A DNA stretch of 64,000 nt from positions 18,557-82,556 of the forward strand of contig DXXK01000052.1 in NCBI GenBank assembly GCA_019416425.1, given 5' to 3'. The notes below the pieces were generated by a model. That model was not told where the DNA came from. It worked only from the letters and a program-made list of their open reading frames with translations, and searched no databases. Shown in pieces: positions 18,073 through 26,591 of this stretch. The DNA is from Bacteroidales bacterium (GTDB lineage: Bacteria > Bacteroidota > Bacteroidia > Bacteroidales > Muribaculaceae). Within the stretch, counting starts at the first letter, position 1. Every line of letters begins with the position of its first letter. The position numbers and the translations under genes are program-made.

Positions 18073-20442
18073 ATGGCAAGAAAGCTTAAAATTCGAGACC
18101 TGACACTGCGCGACGGACAGCAGTCACTGTTCGCCACCCGCATGAAGCAGGAGAACATCGACAAACTGCTTCCCTTGTACAAGGAGGCCAAATTCTACAT
18201 CATGGAGGTATGGGGCGGCGCCGTTCCCGACTCGGTAATGCGCTATCTGAACGAGTCCCCGTGGGACCGTCTGCGTTCCTGCTCCAAGGCTATGAAAGGC
18301 ATCTCGCTGCTATCAGCCCTGTCACGAGGCCGTAACCTGTTCGGGTATGTTCCATACCCCGACTCCGTACTGGAGGGCTTCTATAAGGAGGCAATCGCCA
18401 ACGGCCTGAACATCATGCGTATCTTCGATGCCCTCAACGACATCAACAATATCAAGGGTTCCATCCGTATGATCAACGAGCTGGGCGGTATCTCCGACAC
18501 AGCCGTATGCTACACCGTGGATCCCAAAGGCACACCCGAGAACGAGAAGATCTTCACCGACGAGTACTTCGTGAACCTGGCCAAGGAGATGGAGAAGCTC
18601 GGCGCCAAGATGGTGACCGTCAAGGATATGGCCGGACTGGTAAGTCCCTCGCGCATCTACTCGCTGATGCCCAAGCTGAAGGAGGCCCTGAACGTAGAGG
18701 TTGACTTCCATACCCACTGCACGCCCGGTTACGGTCTGGCATCCGTCCTGACCGCCATCATCCAGGGCGTTGACATCGTAGACACCAATATCTGGTGGTT
18801 TGGCGGCGGTTCCGCAGCCCCCTCGATCGAGCTGGTCAAAATCTTCTGCGACAAGATGGGCGTGGAGGTCGACGTCAATATGGAGGCCGTGGCCAAGATC
18901 CGCAAGGAGCTCAAGAACGCCCGCAAGGCCCTGGCCGACTTCGACCTGAACAAGGACAACTGGCCCAAGGACTTCGACGAGGCCCTTGCCGCGATGCCGA
19001 AGGAGATCGACGCCGAGTTCGACCGCGCCATCAAGGCCGCCAAGGAGAACCAGGAGGAGGAGCTTCTGGACGCCTGCCACAAGATCGAGGCATACTTCGG
19101 CCTGCCCAAGCCCAACGAGCTGGTCAAGAACGCCGAGGTTCCCGGTGGTATGTATTCCAACATGGTGGCCAACCTCCGCTCGCTCGGCGCCGAGGATGTC
19201 CTGGAGGACGCCATGGCCCTGATCCCGAAGGTTCGCCGCGACGCCGGTTTGGTGCCTCTGGTTACGCCCACAAGCCAGATCGTTGGCTCGCAGGCTGTCA
19301 ACCTCGCAATGGACCGCCGTAAAGGCAATCCCGACTATACCCAGAAGAACAACCAGTTCATCTCTCTGGTCAAGGGTGAGTACGGTACGACTCCCGTGCC
19401 GGTAGACCCCAAGTTCCGCGAGCAGATCACCGGCAGCGCAGAGGAGAAACCCTACGACGTATCAAGCTACAAGAAACCGGAGAATCCCACTCTTGATAAG
19501 TTCGGCGGCGCGTCATTGGCAGCCAACCAGGAGGAATACCTCCTGCTTGAGCTTCTGCCTGCGGTAGCCAAGACATTCCTGACCAACAAGCGCAAGGCCG
19601 AGTACAACGCCAACGGCCAGGCAGCAGCCGCTGCCGCACCCGCAGCCCAGGCCGTAGCCGCACCGGCTCCCGCCGGCGAGGTGTTCTGCGCCCCGATGGG
19701 CGGCACCGTCATCGAAATGCGTGTCAAGCCCGGCGACATAGTCAAGCCCGGCGACGTGGTCCTGGTCTACGAGGCCATGAAAATGGAGAACGACCTGGCA
19801 TGCGACAAGGGAGGCAAGGTTCGCCGTGTCCTGGTGGGCGATGGTGACGTGATGGCAACTGACCAGCCGCTGATTGAGTTCGAAGGCGCCGGCGCACCGG
19901 TTGCCGCTCCAGCCCCAGCTCCAGCCGCCCCTGCACCTGTGGCCGACGGTCCCGTATTCACCGCTCCGATGGGTGGCACCATCCTGGAAGTCAAGGTTAA
20001 GCCCGGCGATGCCGTCAAGATCGGCGATACACTGCTGGTTTACGAGGCTATGAAGATGGAGAACAATCTGGTCAGCGACCGCAACGGCGTCATCGCCAAG
20101 GTTATGGTCGAGGACGGCGATGTCATGAACACCGACCAGCCGTTGTTCCAGTTCGCCGGCGAGGGTGTCGCAGCTCCCAAGCCCGTGGCACCGAAACCCG
20201 CACCGAAACCCGAGGCAGCTCCCAAGCCCGCTCCCGCCGCGCCCAAGGCCGCCGCACCGGTCAAGAACGTTGACATCAACCGCGCCCTGCCTCAGGTAGA
20301 GGGCGGCACGGCCGGAACCAACCCTGTACCGGAACATCGCGCTGACGCCGCTCCGGCACTGAAGCTTGCCAATGGCACGACACTCCAGATCGACATCAAT
20401 CCCGACGGTCAGATCTCGATCAAGATTACAACTGGCAAATAA
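18073..20442 (+). CDS. Biotin-dependent carboxyltransferase with two tandem biotinyl domains (oxaloacetate decarboxylase alpha/5S-like)
   Basis: The 789-residue protein begins with a DRE-TIM carboxyltransferase domain (RDLTLRDGQQSLFATRM, VKDMAGLVSPS, VDFHTHCTPGYG) followed by the conserved carboxylase domain. It then has not one but two biotinyl domains. The biotin-accepting lysines are Lys570 and Lys661, both in VYEAMKMEN, joined by Ala/Pro linkers. A further tail of about 57 residues follows an Ala/Pro/Lys linker. It would transfer carboxyl groups between biotin and pyruvate/oxaloacetate or a related acid. The start is taken at 18073 because MARKLKIRDLTLRDG is the conserved opening. The ATP-dependent carboxylase or sodium-pump partners are not adjacent. 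Confidence 0.92.
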   Translation: MARKLKIRDLTLRDGQQSLFATRMKQENIDKLLPLYKEAKFYIMEVWGGAVPDSVMRYLNESPWDRLRSCSKAMKGISLLSALSRGRNLFGYVPYPDSVLEGFYKEAIANGLNIMRIFDALNDINNIKGSIRMINELGGISDTAVCYTVDPKGTPENEKIFTDEYFVNLAKEMEKLGAKMVTVKDMAGLVSPSRIYSLMPKLKEALNVEVDFHTHCTPGYGLASVLTAIIQGVDIVDTNIWWFGGGSAAPSIELVKIFCDKMGVEVDVNMEAVAKIRKELKNARKALADFDLNKDNWPKDFDEALAAMPKEIDAEFDRAIKAAKENQEEELLDACHKIEAYFGLPKPNELVKNAEVPGGMYSNMVANLRSLGAEDVLEDAMALIPKVRRDAGLVPLVTPTSQIVGSQAVNLAMDRRKGNPDYTQKNNQFISLVKGEYGTTPVPVDPKFREQITGSAEEKPYDVSSYKKPENPTLDKFGGASLAANQEEYLLLELLPAVAKTFLTNKRKAEYNANGQAAAAAAPAAQAVAAPAPAGEVFCAPMGGTVIEMRVKPGDIVKPGDVVLVYEAMKMENDLACDKGGKVRRVLVGDGDVMATDQPLIEFEGAGAPVAAPAPAPAAPAPVADGPVFTAPMGGTILEVKVKPGDAVKIGDTLLVYEAMKMENNLVSDRNGVIAKVMVEDGDVMNTDQPLFQFAGEGVAAPKPVAPKPAPKPEAAPKPAPAAPKAAAPVKNVDINRALPQVEGGTAGTNPVPEHRADAAPALKLANGTTLQIDINPDGQISIKITTGK

Positions 20443-20554
20443 CCGGACTCCGCGATAAGCGGTATACACAGGGGGTGTGGTATGTGTGCCCACACCCCCA
20501 TTTCATTTATTGACAGTCTCTTATCAGCTGCAGCATTACGATTATACAGCTCAC

Positions 20555-20587
20555 GTTTGCGTAATTTCAAAAAAAGTTGTAACTTTG
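20555..20587 (+). promoter_or_regulatory. Promoter of rpmE2
   Basis: -33 TTTG (20555-20558) and -7 TAACTTTG (20580-20587), with a 21-nt spacer. Confidence 0.7.
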
Positions 20588-20653
20588 CAGGCCATTTAGT
20601 GGGATCGCGACCTGCTAAGAACAAACTAAACCAAACAAGAAGTACGTACAACA

Positions 20654-20908
20654 ATGAAAAAAGATCTTCATCCTAAGGAGTACCGCGAGGTTTGCTTCAA
20701 GGACATGTCGAACGATGAGACATTCATCACCCGTTCCACGGTTGCATCGCGTGAGACAATCGAAATCGATGGCAAGACTTATCCTCTTGTAAAACTCGAA
20801 ATCACCAGCTCCTCGCACCCTTTCTTCACGGGACAGCAGAAACTGGTCGACACCGCCGGTCGCGTGGACAAGTTCCGCAGCCGTTACGGCAACCGCATCA
20901 AGAAGTAA
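20654..20908 (+). CDS. rpmE2: 50S ribosomal protein L31 type B
   Basis: The 84-residue ribosomal protein begins with MKKDLHPKEYREVCFKDMS. It lacks the CxxC zinc-binding cysteines of type A L31, so it is the zinc-independent paralogue form. The C-terminal HPFFTGQQKLVDTAGRVDKF block is diagnostic. It is a single-gene unit with its own promoter and a clear terminator. Confidence 0.97.
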   Translation: MKKDLHPKEYREVCFKDMSNDETFITRSTVASRETIEIDGKTYPLVKLEITSSSHPFFTGQQKLVDTAGRVDKFRSRYGNRIKK

Positions 20909-20930
20909 TTTCCTTCGGGGAAATCAACCA

Positions 20931-20957
20931 AAAGCCACCTCTTCAGGTGGCTTTTTT
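20931..20957 (+). terminator. Terminator of rpmE2
   Basis: Perfect 10-bp stem (20931-20940 with 20945-20954), tetraloop cttc, then a run of T. Confidence 0.9.
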
Positions 20958-20986
20958 GGTTTAGTCCGAAAAATTTGGTAATTTTG
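20956..20986 (+). promoter_or_regulatory. Promoter of def
   Basis: -33 TTG (20956-20958) and -7 TAATTTTG (20979-20986), with a 20-nt spacer. The -33 element overlaps the T-run of the preceding terminator. Confidence 0.65.
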
Positions 20987-21021
20987 CACTTTAATTTCAA
21001 CGATGTAGTTTCAGACCCACA

Positions 21022-21585
21022 ATGGTATTACCGGTTTACTTATACGGCCACCCCGTTCTGCGGCAGGAGGCCGAGGATATAGAGAAGGATTTCCCTGAAC
21101 TCGACAAACTAATCAAAGACATGTTCGAGACGATGTACGCCACCGACGGAGTCGGACTGGCGGCGCCCCAGATAGGCAAGTCCATCGCCGTGATCGTCAT
21201 CGACGGCTCCGTGCTGGCACAGGATTTTCCCGAATGCGCCGACTCGAAGATGGTGCTGATCAATCCCCAGCTGGAGGTCATCGAGGACCTGGATCCGGTG
21301 AGCCGCCCAGAAGGATGCCTGTCCCTGCCGGGGCTGAACGAGAACGTCCGCCGCGTGGAGCATGTCAGCCTGGAATGGCTGGACCAGGACTTCCAGCCCC
21401 ACAGGCAGGAATTCACAGGATTTCTGTCGCGCATCATCCAGCATGAGTACGACCATCTGCTGGGCGAGGTCTTCACCGACCATATCTCCCCCATCCGCAA
21501 GCAGATGATCCGCGGCAAACTCAACAACCTGGAGCGCGGCAAGACACACGCCGAGTACCGAACCGTGGCCAAACCGCATAAGTAA
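21022..21585 (+). CDS. def: Peptide deformylase
   Basis: Iron/zinc metallohydrolase that removes the N-formyl group from nascent proteins. The 187 residues carry all three motifs: GVGLAAPQIG, EGCLSLP with the metal-binding Cys, and the HEYDH helix. The C-terminal tail is basic. ettA follows after 21 nt, so the two are probably co-transcribed. Confidence 0.97.
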   Translation: MVLPVYLYGHPVLRQEAEDIEKDFPELDKLIKDMFETMYATDGVGLAAPQIGKSIAVIVIDGSVLAQDFPECADSKMVLINPQLEVIEDLDPVSRPEGCLSLPGLNENVRRVEHVSLEWLDQDFQPHRQEFTGFLSRIIQHEYDHLLGEVFTDHISPIRKQMIRGKLNNLERGKTHAEYRTVAKPHK

Positions 21586-21606
21586 TCATCTACTATACAC
21601 ACTACT

Positions 21607-23292
21607 ATGGCAGACGATAAGAAAGTCATTTTCTCGATGGTGGGCGTTTCCAAGATCGTACCCCCGCAGAAACAGATTCTGAAAAACATCTACCTCTCCT
21701 TCTTCTACGGAGCCAAGATCGGCATCATCGGTCTGAACGGTTCCGGCAAGTCCACCCTCCTCAAGATCATAGCCGGCATCGACAAGTCCTACCAGGGCAA
21801 CGTTGTCTTCTCGCCGGGCTATAGCATCGGCTACCTGGAACAGGACCCTAAGCTGGATCCGGAGAAGACGGTGCGCGAGGTGGTCCAGGAAGGGGTGCAG
21901 CATGTCATGGACCTTCTGAAGGAATACGAGGAGGTGAACAACGCCTTCTGCGACCCTGAGGTACTGGAGGACGAGAACAAGATGAACAAGCTGATGGAGC
22001 GTCAGGCCGAGCTTCAGGACAAGCTTGACGCCAGCGATGCCTGGAACATCGACAACAAGCTGGACCGCGCCATGGACGCCCTGCGCTGTCCTCCGGACGA
22101 CAAGCAGATCAAATACCTGTCGGGAGGCGAACGCCGCCGCGTGGCGCTGTGCCGTCTGCTGCTGCAGCAGCCCGACATCCTGCTGCTGGACGAGCCCACC
22201 AACCATCTGGACGCCGAGTCCGTGGAATGGCTGGAGCAGCACCTGGCGCAGTATCCCGGAACGCTGATCGCCGTTACCCACGACCGCTACTTCCTGGACC
22301 ATGTGGCCGGGTGGATCCTGGAGCTGGACCGTGGCGAGGGTATTCCATGGAAGGGCAACTACTCCTCGTGGCTTGAGCAGAAGACGCAGCGCATGGCGCT
22401 GGAGGAGAAGCAGGCGTCCAAACGCCGCAAGACCCTGGAGCGCGAGCTGGAATGGATACGAATGGCTCCCAAGGCTCGTCAGGCCAAGGGCAAGGCGCGT
22501 CTGTCCAGCTACGACCGCCTGCTCAACGAGGACCAGAAGGAACGCGAGGAAAGTCTGGAGATATTCATCCCCAACGGACCGCGCCTGGGCAACAAGGTGA
22601 TCGAGGCCAAGGGCCTGGAGAAGGCCTACGACGACAAGATCCTGTTCAGCGACCTTGAGTTCACGCTGCCCAGCAACGGCATCGTGGGCGTGATCGGTCC
22701 CAACGGCGCCGGCAAGACCACCCTGTTCCGCCTGATCATGGGCATGGAGAATCCCGACAAGGGAACCTTCGAGGTGGGCGACACGGTCAAGATCGCATAC
22801 GTTGACCAGACGCACAAGGACCTGAGTCCCGACAAGTCGGTCTACGAGGTCATCTCGCAGGGCGTGGAGTCGTTCCGCATGGGAGGCCGCGACGTGAACG
22901 CGCGCGCCTACCTGTCGCGCTTCAACTTCACCGGCGCCGACCAGGAGAAGAAGATCGGCGTGCTGTCGGGTGGCGAGCGCAACCGCCTGCACCTGGCCAT
23001 GGCGCTGAAGAGCGAGGGCAACGTGCTGCTGCTGGACGAGCCTACCAACGACATCGACGTCAACACGCTCCGCGCGCTGGAGGAAGGTCTGGAGAACTTC
23101 GCCGGCTGTGCCGTCGTAGTCAGCCACGACCGCTGGTTCCTGGACCGTATCGCCACGCACATACTGGCCTTCGAGGGCGACAGCAAGGTCACATTCTTCG
23201 AAGGCAACTACTCGGAGTACGAGGAGTTCAAGAAACGCCGCGACGGTGCCGACGACACGCCTCACCGCATCAAGTACCGCAAACTGATGTAA
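21607..23292 (+). CDS. ettA: Energy-dependent translational throttle protein EttA (ABC-F ATPase)
   Basis: Soluble ABC-F protein of 561 residues with two ATPase domains and no membrane part. It acts at the ribosomal E site to couple elongation to ATP level. The two P-loops are GLNGSGKST and GPNGAGKTT, and the signatures are LSGGERRRVALC and LSGGERNRLHLA. The Walker B segments are LLLDEPTNHLD and LLLDEPTNDID. The linker between the domains carries the charged arm typical of EttA. It is in an operon-like position after def. Confidence 0.94.
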   Translation: MADDKKVIFSMVGVSKIVPPQKQILKNIYLSFFYGAKIGIIGLNGSGKSTLLKIIAGIDKSYQGNVVFSPGYSIGYLEQDPKLDPEKTVREVVQEGVQHVMDLLKEYEEVNNAFCDPEVLEDENKMNKLMERQAELQDKLDASDAWNIDNKLDRAMDALRCPPDDKQIKYLSGGERRRVALCRLLLQQPDILLLDEPTNHLDAESVEWLEQHLAQYPGTLIAVTHDRYFLDHVAGWILELDRGEGIPWKGNYSSWLEQKTQRMALEEKQASKRRKTLERELEWIRMAPKARQAKGKARLSSYDRLLNEDQKEREESLEIFIPNGPRLGNKVIEAKGLEKAYDDKILFSDLEFTLPSNGIVGVIGPNGAGKTTLFRLIMGMENPDKGTFEVGDTVKIAYVDQTHKDLSPDKSVYEVISQGVESFRMGGRDVNARAYLSRFNFTGADQEKKIGVLSGGERNRLHLAMALKSEGNVLLLDEPTNDIDVNTLRALEEGLENFAGCAVVVSHDRWFLDRIATHILAFEGDSKVTFFEGNYSEYEEFKKRRDGADDTPHRIKYRKLM

Positions 23293-23345
23293 TACCCTTG
23301 TTGAAAGGTTAAAAACAATAATAATCAATATTTTCAGAATTACTA

Positions 23346-25040
23346 ATGGACTGGCTAATTGAACTAATCAAGCCCGGCAACACGGCACTGGCAGCCACCA
23401 TCGTCCTGTACTCGGTGGTGATCTTTGTCGGAATCTGGCTCGGAAAAGTCAAGATTTTCGGAGTGTCTCTGGGTGTAACGTTCGTGCTGTTCGTGGGACT
23501 GCTGCTGGGACACTTCGGCTACACGGCCGACGCGAACGTGCTGCATTTCCTGCGTGAGTTCGGACTAATCCTGTTCATCTTCTCGATCGGTATGCAGGTC
23601 GGCCCCGGATTCTTCTCTTCGTTCAAGGAGGGAGGTATCCGCATGAACGCCCTGGCCATGCTGGGCATCGGCCTGAACGTGGCCATAATGCTGGCCATCT
23701 ACTTCATCCAGGGAGGCTCCCAGGGCAGTACCTCCATCTCCCAGATGGTTGGTATCATGTCGGGTGCCGTCACCAATACCCCTGGTCTTGGTGCCGCACA
23801 GCAGACCTATCTGCAGATCGTTCCCGACGGCAACGCCGTGAGTCAGGAGATGTCCATGGGTTATGCCGCCGCCTACCCTCTGGGTGTGATCGGCATCATC
23901 CTGACGATGATCCTGCTGAAGGCCATCTTCAAGATCGACAACGCCAAGGAGACCGCGGAACTGGACGCTGAATCCAACAGCAGCGAGCTGGCACCCCACA
24001 TGGTGACATGTCAGGTGACCAACGACCTGATCGACGGACTGAACATGTACAAGCTTCACGCCCTGATATCGGCCGACTATGTCGTGTCGCGTATCGAGCG
24101 TCCCGACGGTCATGTTGAAATCCCTACCTCCAAGACCGAGATTCACATCGGCGACCTGGCGTTGATTGTCTGCCAGGGTCAGGACGAGGAGATCTTCACC
24201 CGCTTCATCGGTCCCATCATCGAGAAGAAGTGGGACATGGACCGCGGTCCCGTGGTATCGCGCCGCATCCTGGTGACCAAGACGGAGTACAACGGTACGA
24301 AACTCGGCTCGCTGCATCTGCATGACGCATACCAGCTGAACGTGACGCGCGTGAACCGCGCCGGCGTTGACCTGATGGCCACACCGGGTCTACGCCTCCA
24401 GATGGGCGACCGTCTGACAGTGGTCGGCAAGATCGACGACATCAACAACCTGGCCGGAAAGCTTGGCAACTCCATGAAGCGTCTCAACGAACCCAACCTG
24501 ATCACGATGTTCATCGGTATCTTCTTAGGTATCATCGCCGGAAGCATTCCGTTGCAGTTCCCCGGCATGTCGGTGCCCATGAAATTAGGTCTGGCGGGCG
24601 GTCCTTTGGTAGTGGCCATCCTGCTGAGCGCCTACGGCCATAAGATCCATCTGGTGACGTATACGAACTCTTCGGCCAACCTGCTGCTGCGTGAGTTAGG
24701 TATCTGTCTGTTCCTCGCGTCCGTCGGCCTTGCCGCCGGAGCCAACTTCGCCGAGACGGTCTTCACCCCGACCGGCGGCACATGGGTACTGTACGGTTTC
24801 ATCATCACCATGGTTCCGCAGCTTGTAATGGGCATCATAGCCCGCGCCAAGTACAAGATGAACTATTTCACCATCTGCGGTATGCTGTCGGGTACCTACA
24901 CCGACCCGCCGGCACTGGCCTACGGTAACAAGATTGCCAACAACGACGCTCCTGCCGTAAGCTACTCCACCGTCTACCCGTTGACAATGTTCATGCGTGT
25001 GGTGATGGCCCAGCTCGTGATTCTGTTCTTCATGTCATAG
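23346..25040 (+). CDS. Putative transporter of the AAE (aspartate:alanine exchanger/YidE) family
   Basis: Inner-membrane transporter of 564 residues with two repeated hydrophobic halves (about 10-200 and 380-560). Cytoplasmic TrkA-C/RCK_C-like domains lie between them (about 215-370). The two MLSGTYTDPPALAY/MSGAVTNTPGLGAA-type loops are the paired YidE/YbjL duplication signatures. The substrate is unknown, since family members include an aspartate:alanine antiporter and uncharacterised exchangers. It starts 53 nt after ettA, and a terminator follows. Confidence 0.9.
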   Translation: MDWLIELIKPGNTALAATIVLYSVVIFVGIWLGKVKIFGVSLGVTFVLFVGLLLGHFGYTADANVLHFLREFGLILFIFSIGMQVGPGFFSSFKEGGIRMNALAMLGIGLNVAIMLAIYFIQGGSQGSTSISQMVGIMSGAVTNTPGLGAAQQTYLQIVPDGNAVSQEMSMGYAAAYPLGVIGIILTMILLKAIFKIDNAKETAELDAESNSSELAPHMVTCQVTNDLIDGLNMYKLHALISADYVVSRIERPDGHVEIPTSKTEIHIGDLALIVCQGQDEEIFTRFIGPIIEKKWDMDRGPVVSRRILVTKTEYNGTKLGSLHLHDAYQLNVTRVNRAGVDLMATPGLRLQMGDRLTVVGKIDDINNLAGKLGNSMKRLNEPNLITMFIGIFLGIIAGSIPLQFPGMSVPMKLGLAGGPLVVAILLSAYGHKIHLVTYTNSSANLLLRELGICLFLASVGLAAGANFAETVFTPTGGTWVLYGFIITMVPQLVMGIIARAKYKMNYFTICGMLSGTYTDPPALAYGNKIANNDAPAVSYSTVYPLTMFMRVVMAQLVILFFMS

Positions 25041-25065
25041 AATCCACATTAAATCCATTTACATA

Positions 25066-25101
25066 CAGGCATACCGGCTGGTACGGTATGCCTGATTATT
25101 T
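25066..25101 (+). terminator. Terminator after the AAE transporter
   Basis: Perfect 11-bp stem (25066-25076 with 25084-25094), 7-nt loop, then attatttt. Confidence 0.75.
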
Positions 25102-25173
25102 TCACCTATCAAGATAGAACATTTAATACCTTATAATTGTTATTTCTATAGCAAAAGTTCGGAACGAATTTAT

Positions 25174-25204
25174 TTTGCGGTTTGAAAAAATTGTAGTAAT
25201 TTTG
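25174..25204 (+). promoter_or_regulatory. Promoter of the rubrerythrin gene
   Basis: -33 TTTG (25174-25177), 19-nt spacer, -7 TAATTTTG (25197-25204). Confidence 0.75.
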
Positions 25205-25267
25205 TTTTGGATACTCACAGATGAGTATCGGAAATTTGTATATAACGCTAAATAACAATAAAATACT

Positions 25268-25825
25268 ATGGCAAAGAAATGGATTTGCACCGTATGCGGC
25301 TACATCGCAGAGGGTGAAGAAGCTCCCGAGAAATGCCCCTTATGTGGTGCTCCCCGTTCGAAATTCAAGGAACTTGTAGAGGATTCCAATAATCTGGAGT
25401 TTGTTACCGAGCATGAGATCGGTGTTGCCAAAGGCACCGGCGACGAGATGATCAAGGACCTGAACGCCCACTTCAACGGTGAGTGCACTGAGGTAGGCAT
25501 GTACCTGGCCATGGCCCGTCAGGCCGACCGCGAGGGATATCCCGAGATCGCCGAGGCTTTCAAGCGCTACGCTTGGGAGGAGGCCGAGCACGCATCTAAG
25601 TTCGCCGAACTGTTGGGTGACGTGGTTTGGGACACCAAGACCAACCTGGAGAAGCGTATGCACGCCGAGGCAGGCGCCAACGCCGACAAGATGCGTATCG
25701 CCAAGAACGCCAAGGAAGCCGGTCTGGACGCTATCCACGATACAGTTCACGAGATGGCCAAGGACGAGGCTCGTCACGGCCGCGGTTTCGCCGGTCTTTA
25801 CAACCGCTACTTCGGCAAGAAGTAA
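25268..25825 (+). CDS. Rubrerythrin with reversed domain order (peroxide-scavenging diiron protein)
   Basis: The 185-residue protein reduces hydrogen peroxide in the cytoplasm of anaerobes. The rubredoxin iron site is at the N-terminus (Cys7, Cys10, Cys23, Cys26). The ferritin-like diiron domain follows, with carboxylate/histidine motifs GECTEVGMYL, EEAEHASKF and KDEARHGRGF. Classical rubrerythrin has the rubredoxin domain at the C-terminus, so this is the reverse arrangement. It has a strong promoter and its own terminator, suggesting high independent expression. Confidence 0.94.
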   Translation: MAKKWICTVCGYIAEGEEAPEKCPLCGAPRSKFKELVEDSNNLEFVTEHEIGVAKGTGDEMIKDLNAHFNGECTEVGMYLAMARQADREGYPEIAEAFKRYAWEEAEHASKFAELLGDVVWDTKTNLEKRMHAEAGANADKMRIAKNAKEAGLDAIHDTVHEMAKDEARHGRGFAGLYNRYFGKK

Positions 25826-25847
25826 TCAAGGCTTCATAACCATACCC

Positions 25848-25878
25848 GGCTCGGACCTAAATGGTCCGGGCCTTTTTT
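25848..25878 (+). terminator. Terminator of the rubrerythrin gene
   Basis: 10-bp stem with one G-U pair (25848-25857 with 25863-25872), followed by ttttttat. Confidence 0.85.
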
Positions 25879-25888
25879 ATATGCGATT

Positions 25889-26071
25889 TAAGTAGCTGAT
25901 AATAATTAATGAACATGAAAACGAAGTTATTTTTTAGATGTTTTCTTCCTAAAGCGAAGGAGCTATTTCCATATAGTGACTGAGCTGCAGGGAGAAAACA
26001 GCAAAAAAGAACGAGTTTTCATGTTTGTTTTCATTAACTACATATAATCATTAATTTTTATCAGCTACTTA
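25889..26071. repeat. 183-bp element with terminal inverted repeats (MITE-like)
   Basis: Perfect 14-bp terminal inverted repeats lie at 25889-25902 and 26058-26071 (taagtagctgataa and its complement). The similarity continues inward: aattaatg and aacatgaaaac recur on both arms, the right arm carrying about 20 extra bases. No ORF is inside. It fills the otherwise empty gap between the rubrerythrin terminator and ruvX. Confidence 0.55.
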
Positions 26072-26105
26072 TATTATTTTGAGGCGAATGTCAGTTTAAA
26101 TAAGT

Positions 26106-26528
26106 ATGGGAAGAGTATTAGCTATTGATTATGGGCGGAAACGGTGCGGAGTCGCCGTGACGGATGTGCTGAAAATCGCCGCCAACGGACTGCCGACGGT
26201 CCGCACATGCGATCTGGAGAAATTTCTGACGGATTATTGTGTCGCTGAGCCGGTGGACCGTATCCTGATAGGCCATCCCAAAACCGTCCGCGGCGAGGAT
26301 TCGGAATCCATGCGGTACATCCGACCGTTCGTGAACCGGCTGGCCAAAATCATGCCGGACATGCCTGTCGAGATGGTCGACGAGCGTTTCACCTCCGTCC
26401 AGGCCCACCGCGACATGATCACTGCCGGCTTCAAGAAGTCCGACCGCCAGAACAAAGGTCTGGCCGATGAGATGTCGGCGGTACTGATCCTGACATCCTG
26501 GCTTGAGAGTCCTTTCTCGCCGATTTGA
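26106..26528 (+). CDS. ruvX: Putative pre-16S rRNA nuclease / Holliday junction resolvase YqgF (RuvX)
   Basis: RNase H-fold nuclease of 140 residues. The N-terminal VLAIDYGRKRCGVAVTD has the catalytic Asp. IGHPKTVRGED and the VDERFTSVQAHRDM block are family signatures, and the C-terminal Asp lies in GLADEMSAVLIL, although the usual D(E)xxAA reads DEMSA here. It acts in the cytoplasm in 16S rRNA 5'-end maturation in E. coli. Confidence 0.93.
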   Translation: MGRVLAIDYGRKRCGVAVTDVLKIAANGLPTVRTCDLEKFLTDYCVAEPVDRILIGHPKTVRGEDSESMRYIRPFVNRLAKIMPDMPVEMVDERFTSVQAHRDMITAGFKKSDRQNKGLADEMSAVLILTSWLESPFSPI

Positions 26529-26581
26529 CCAACTTTCCATAGATTGGATGCTTCTAAAACCAACTTTCCATAGATAGGACG
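26529..26581 (+). repeat. Two 22-bp direct repeats before tilS
   Basis: Copies at 26529-26550 and 26560-26581 (ccaactttccatagat plus 6 bases) differ at 2 positions and are spaced 31 bp. They start at the last bases of ruvX and fill the gap to tilS. Confidence 0.7.
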
Positions 26582-26591
26582 TTTACACAAT

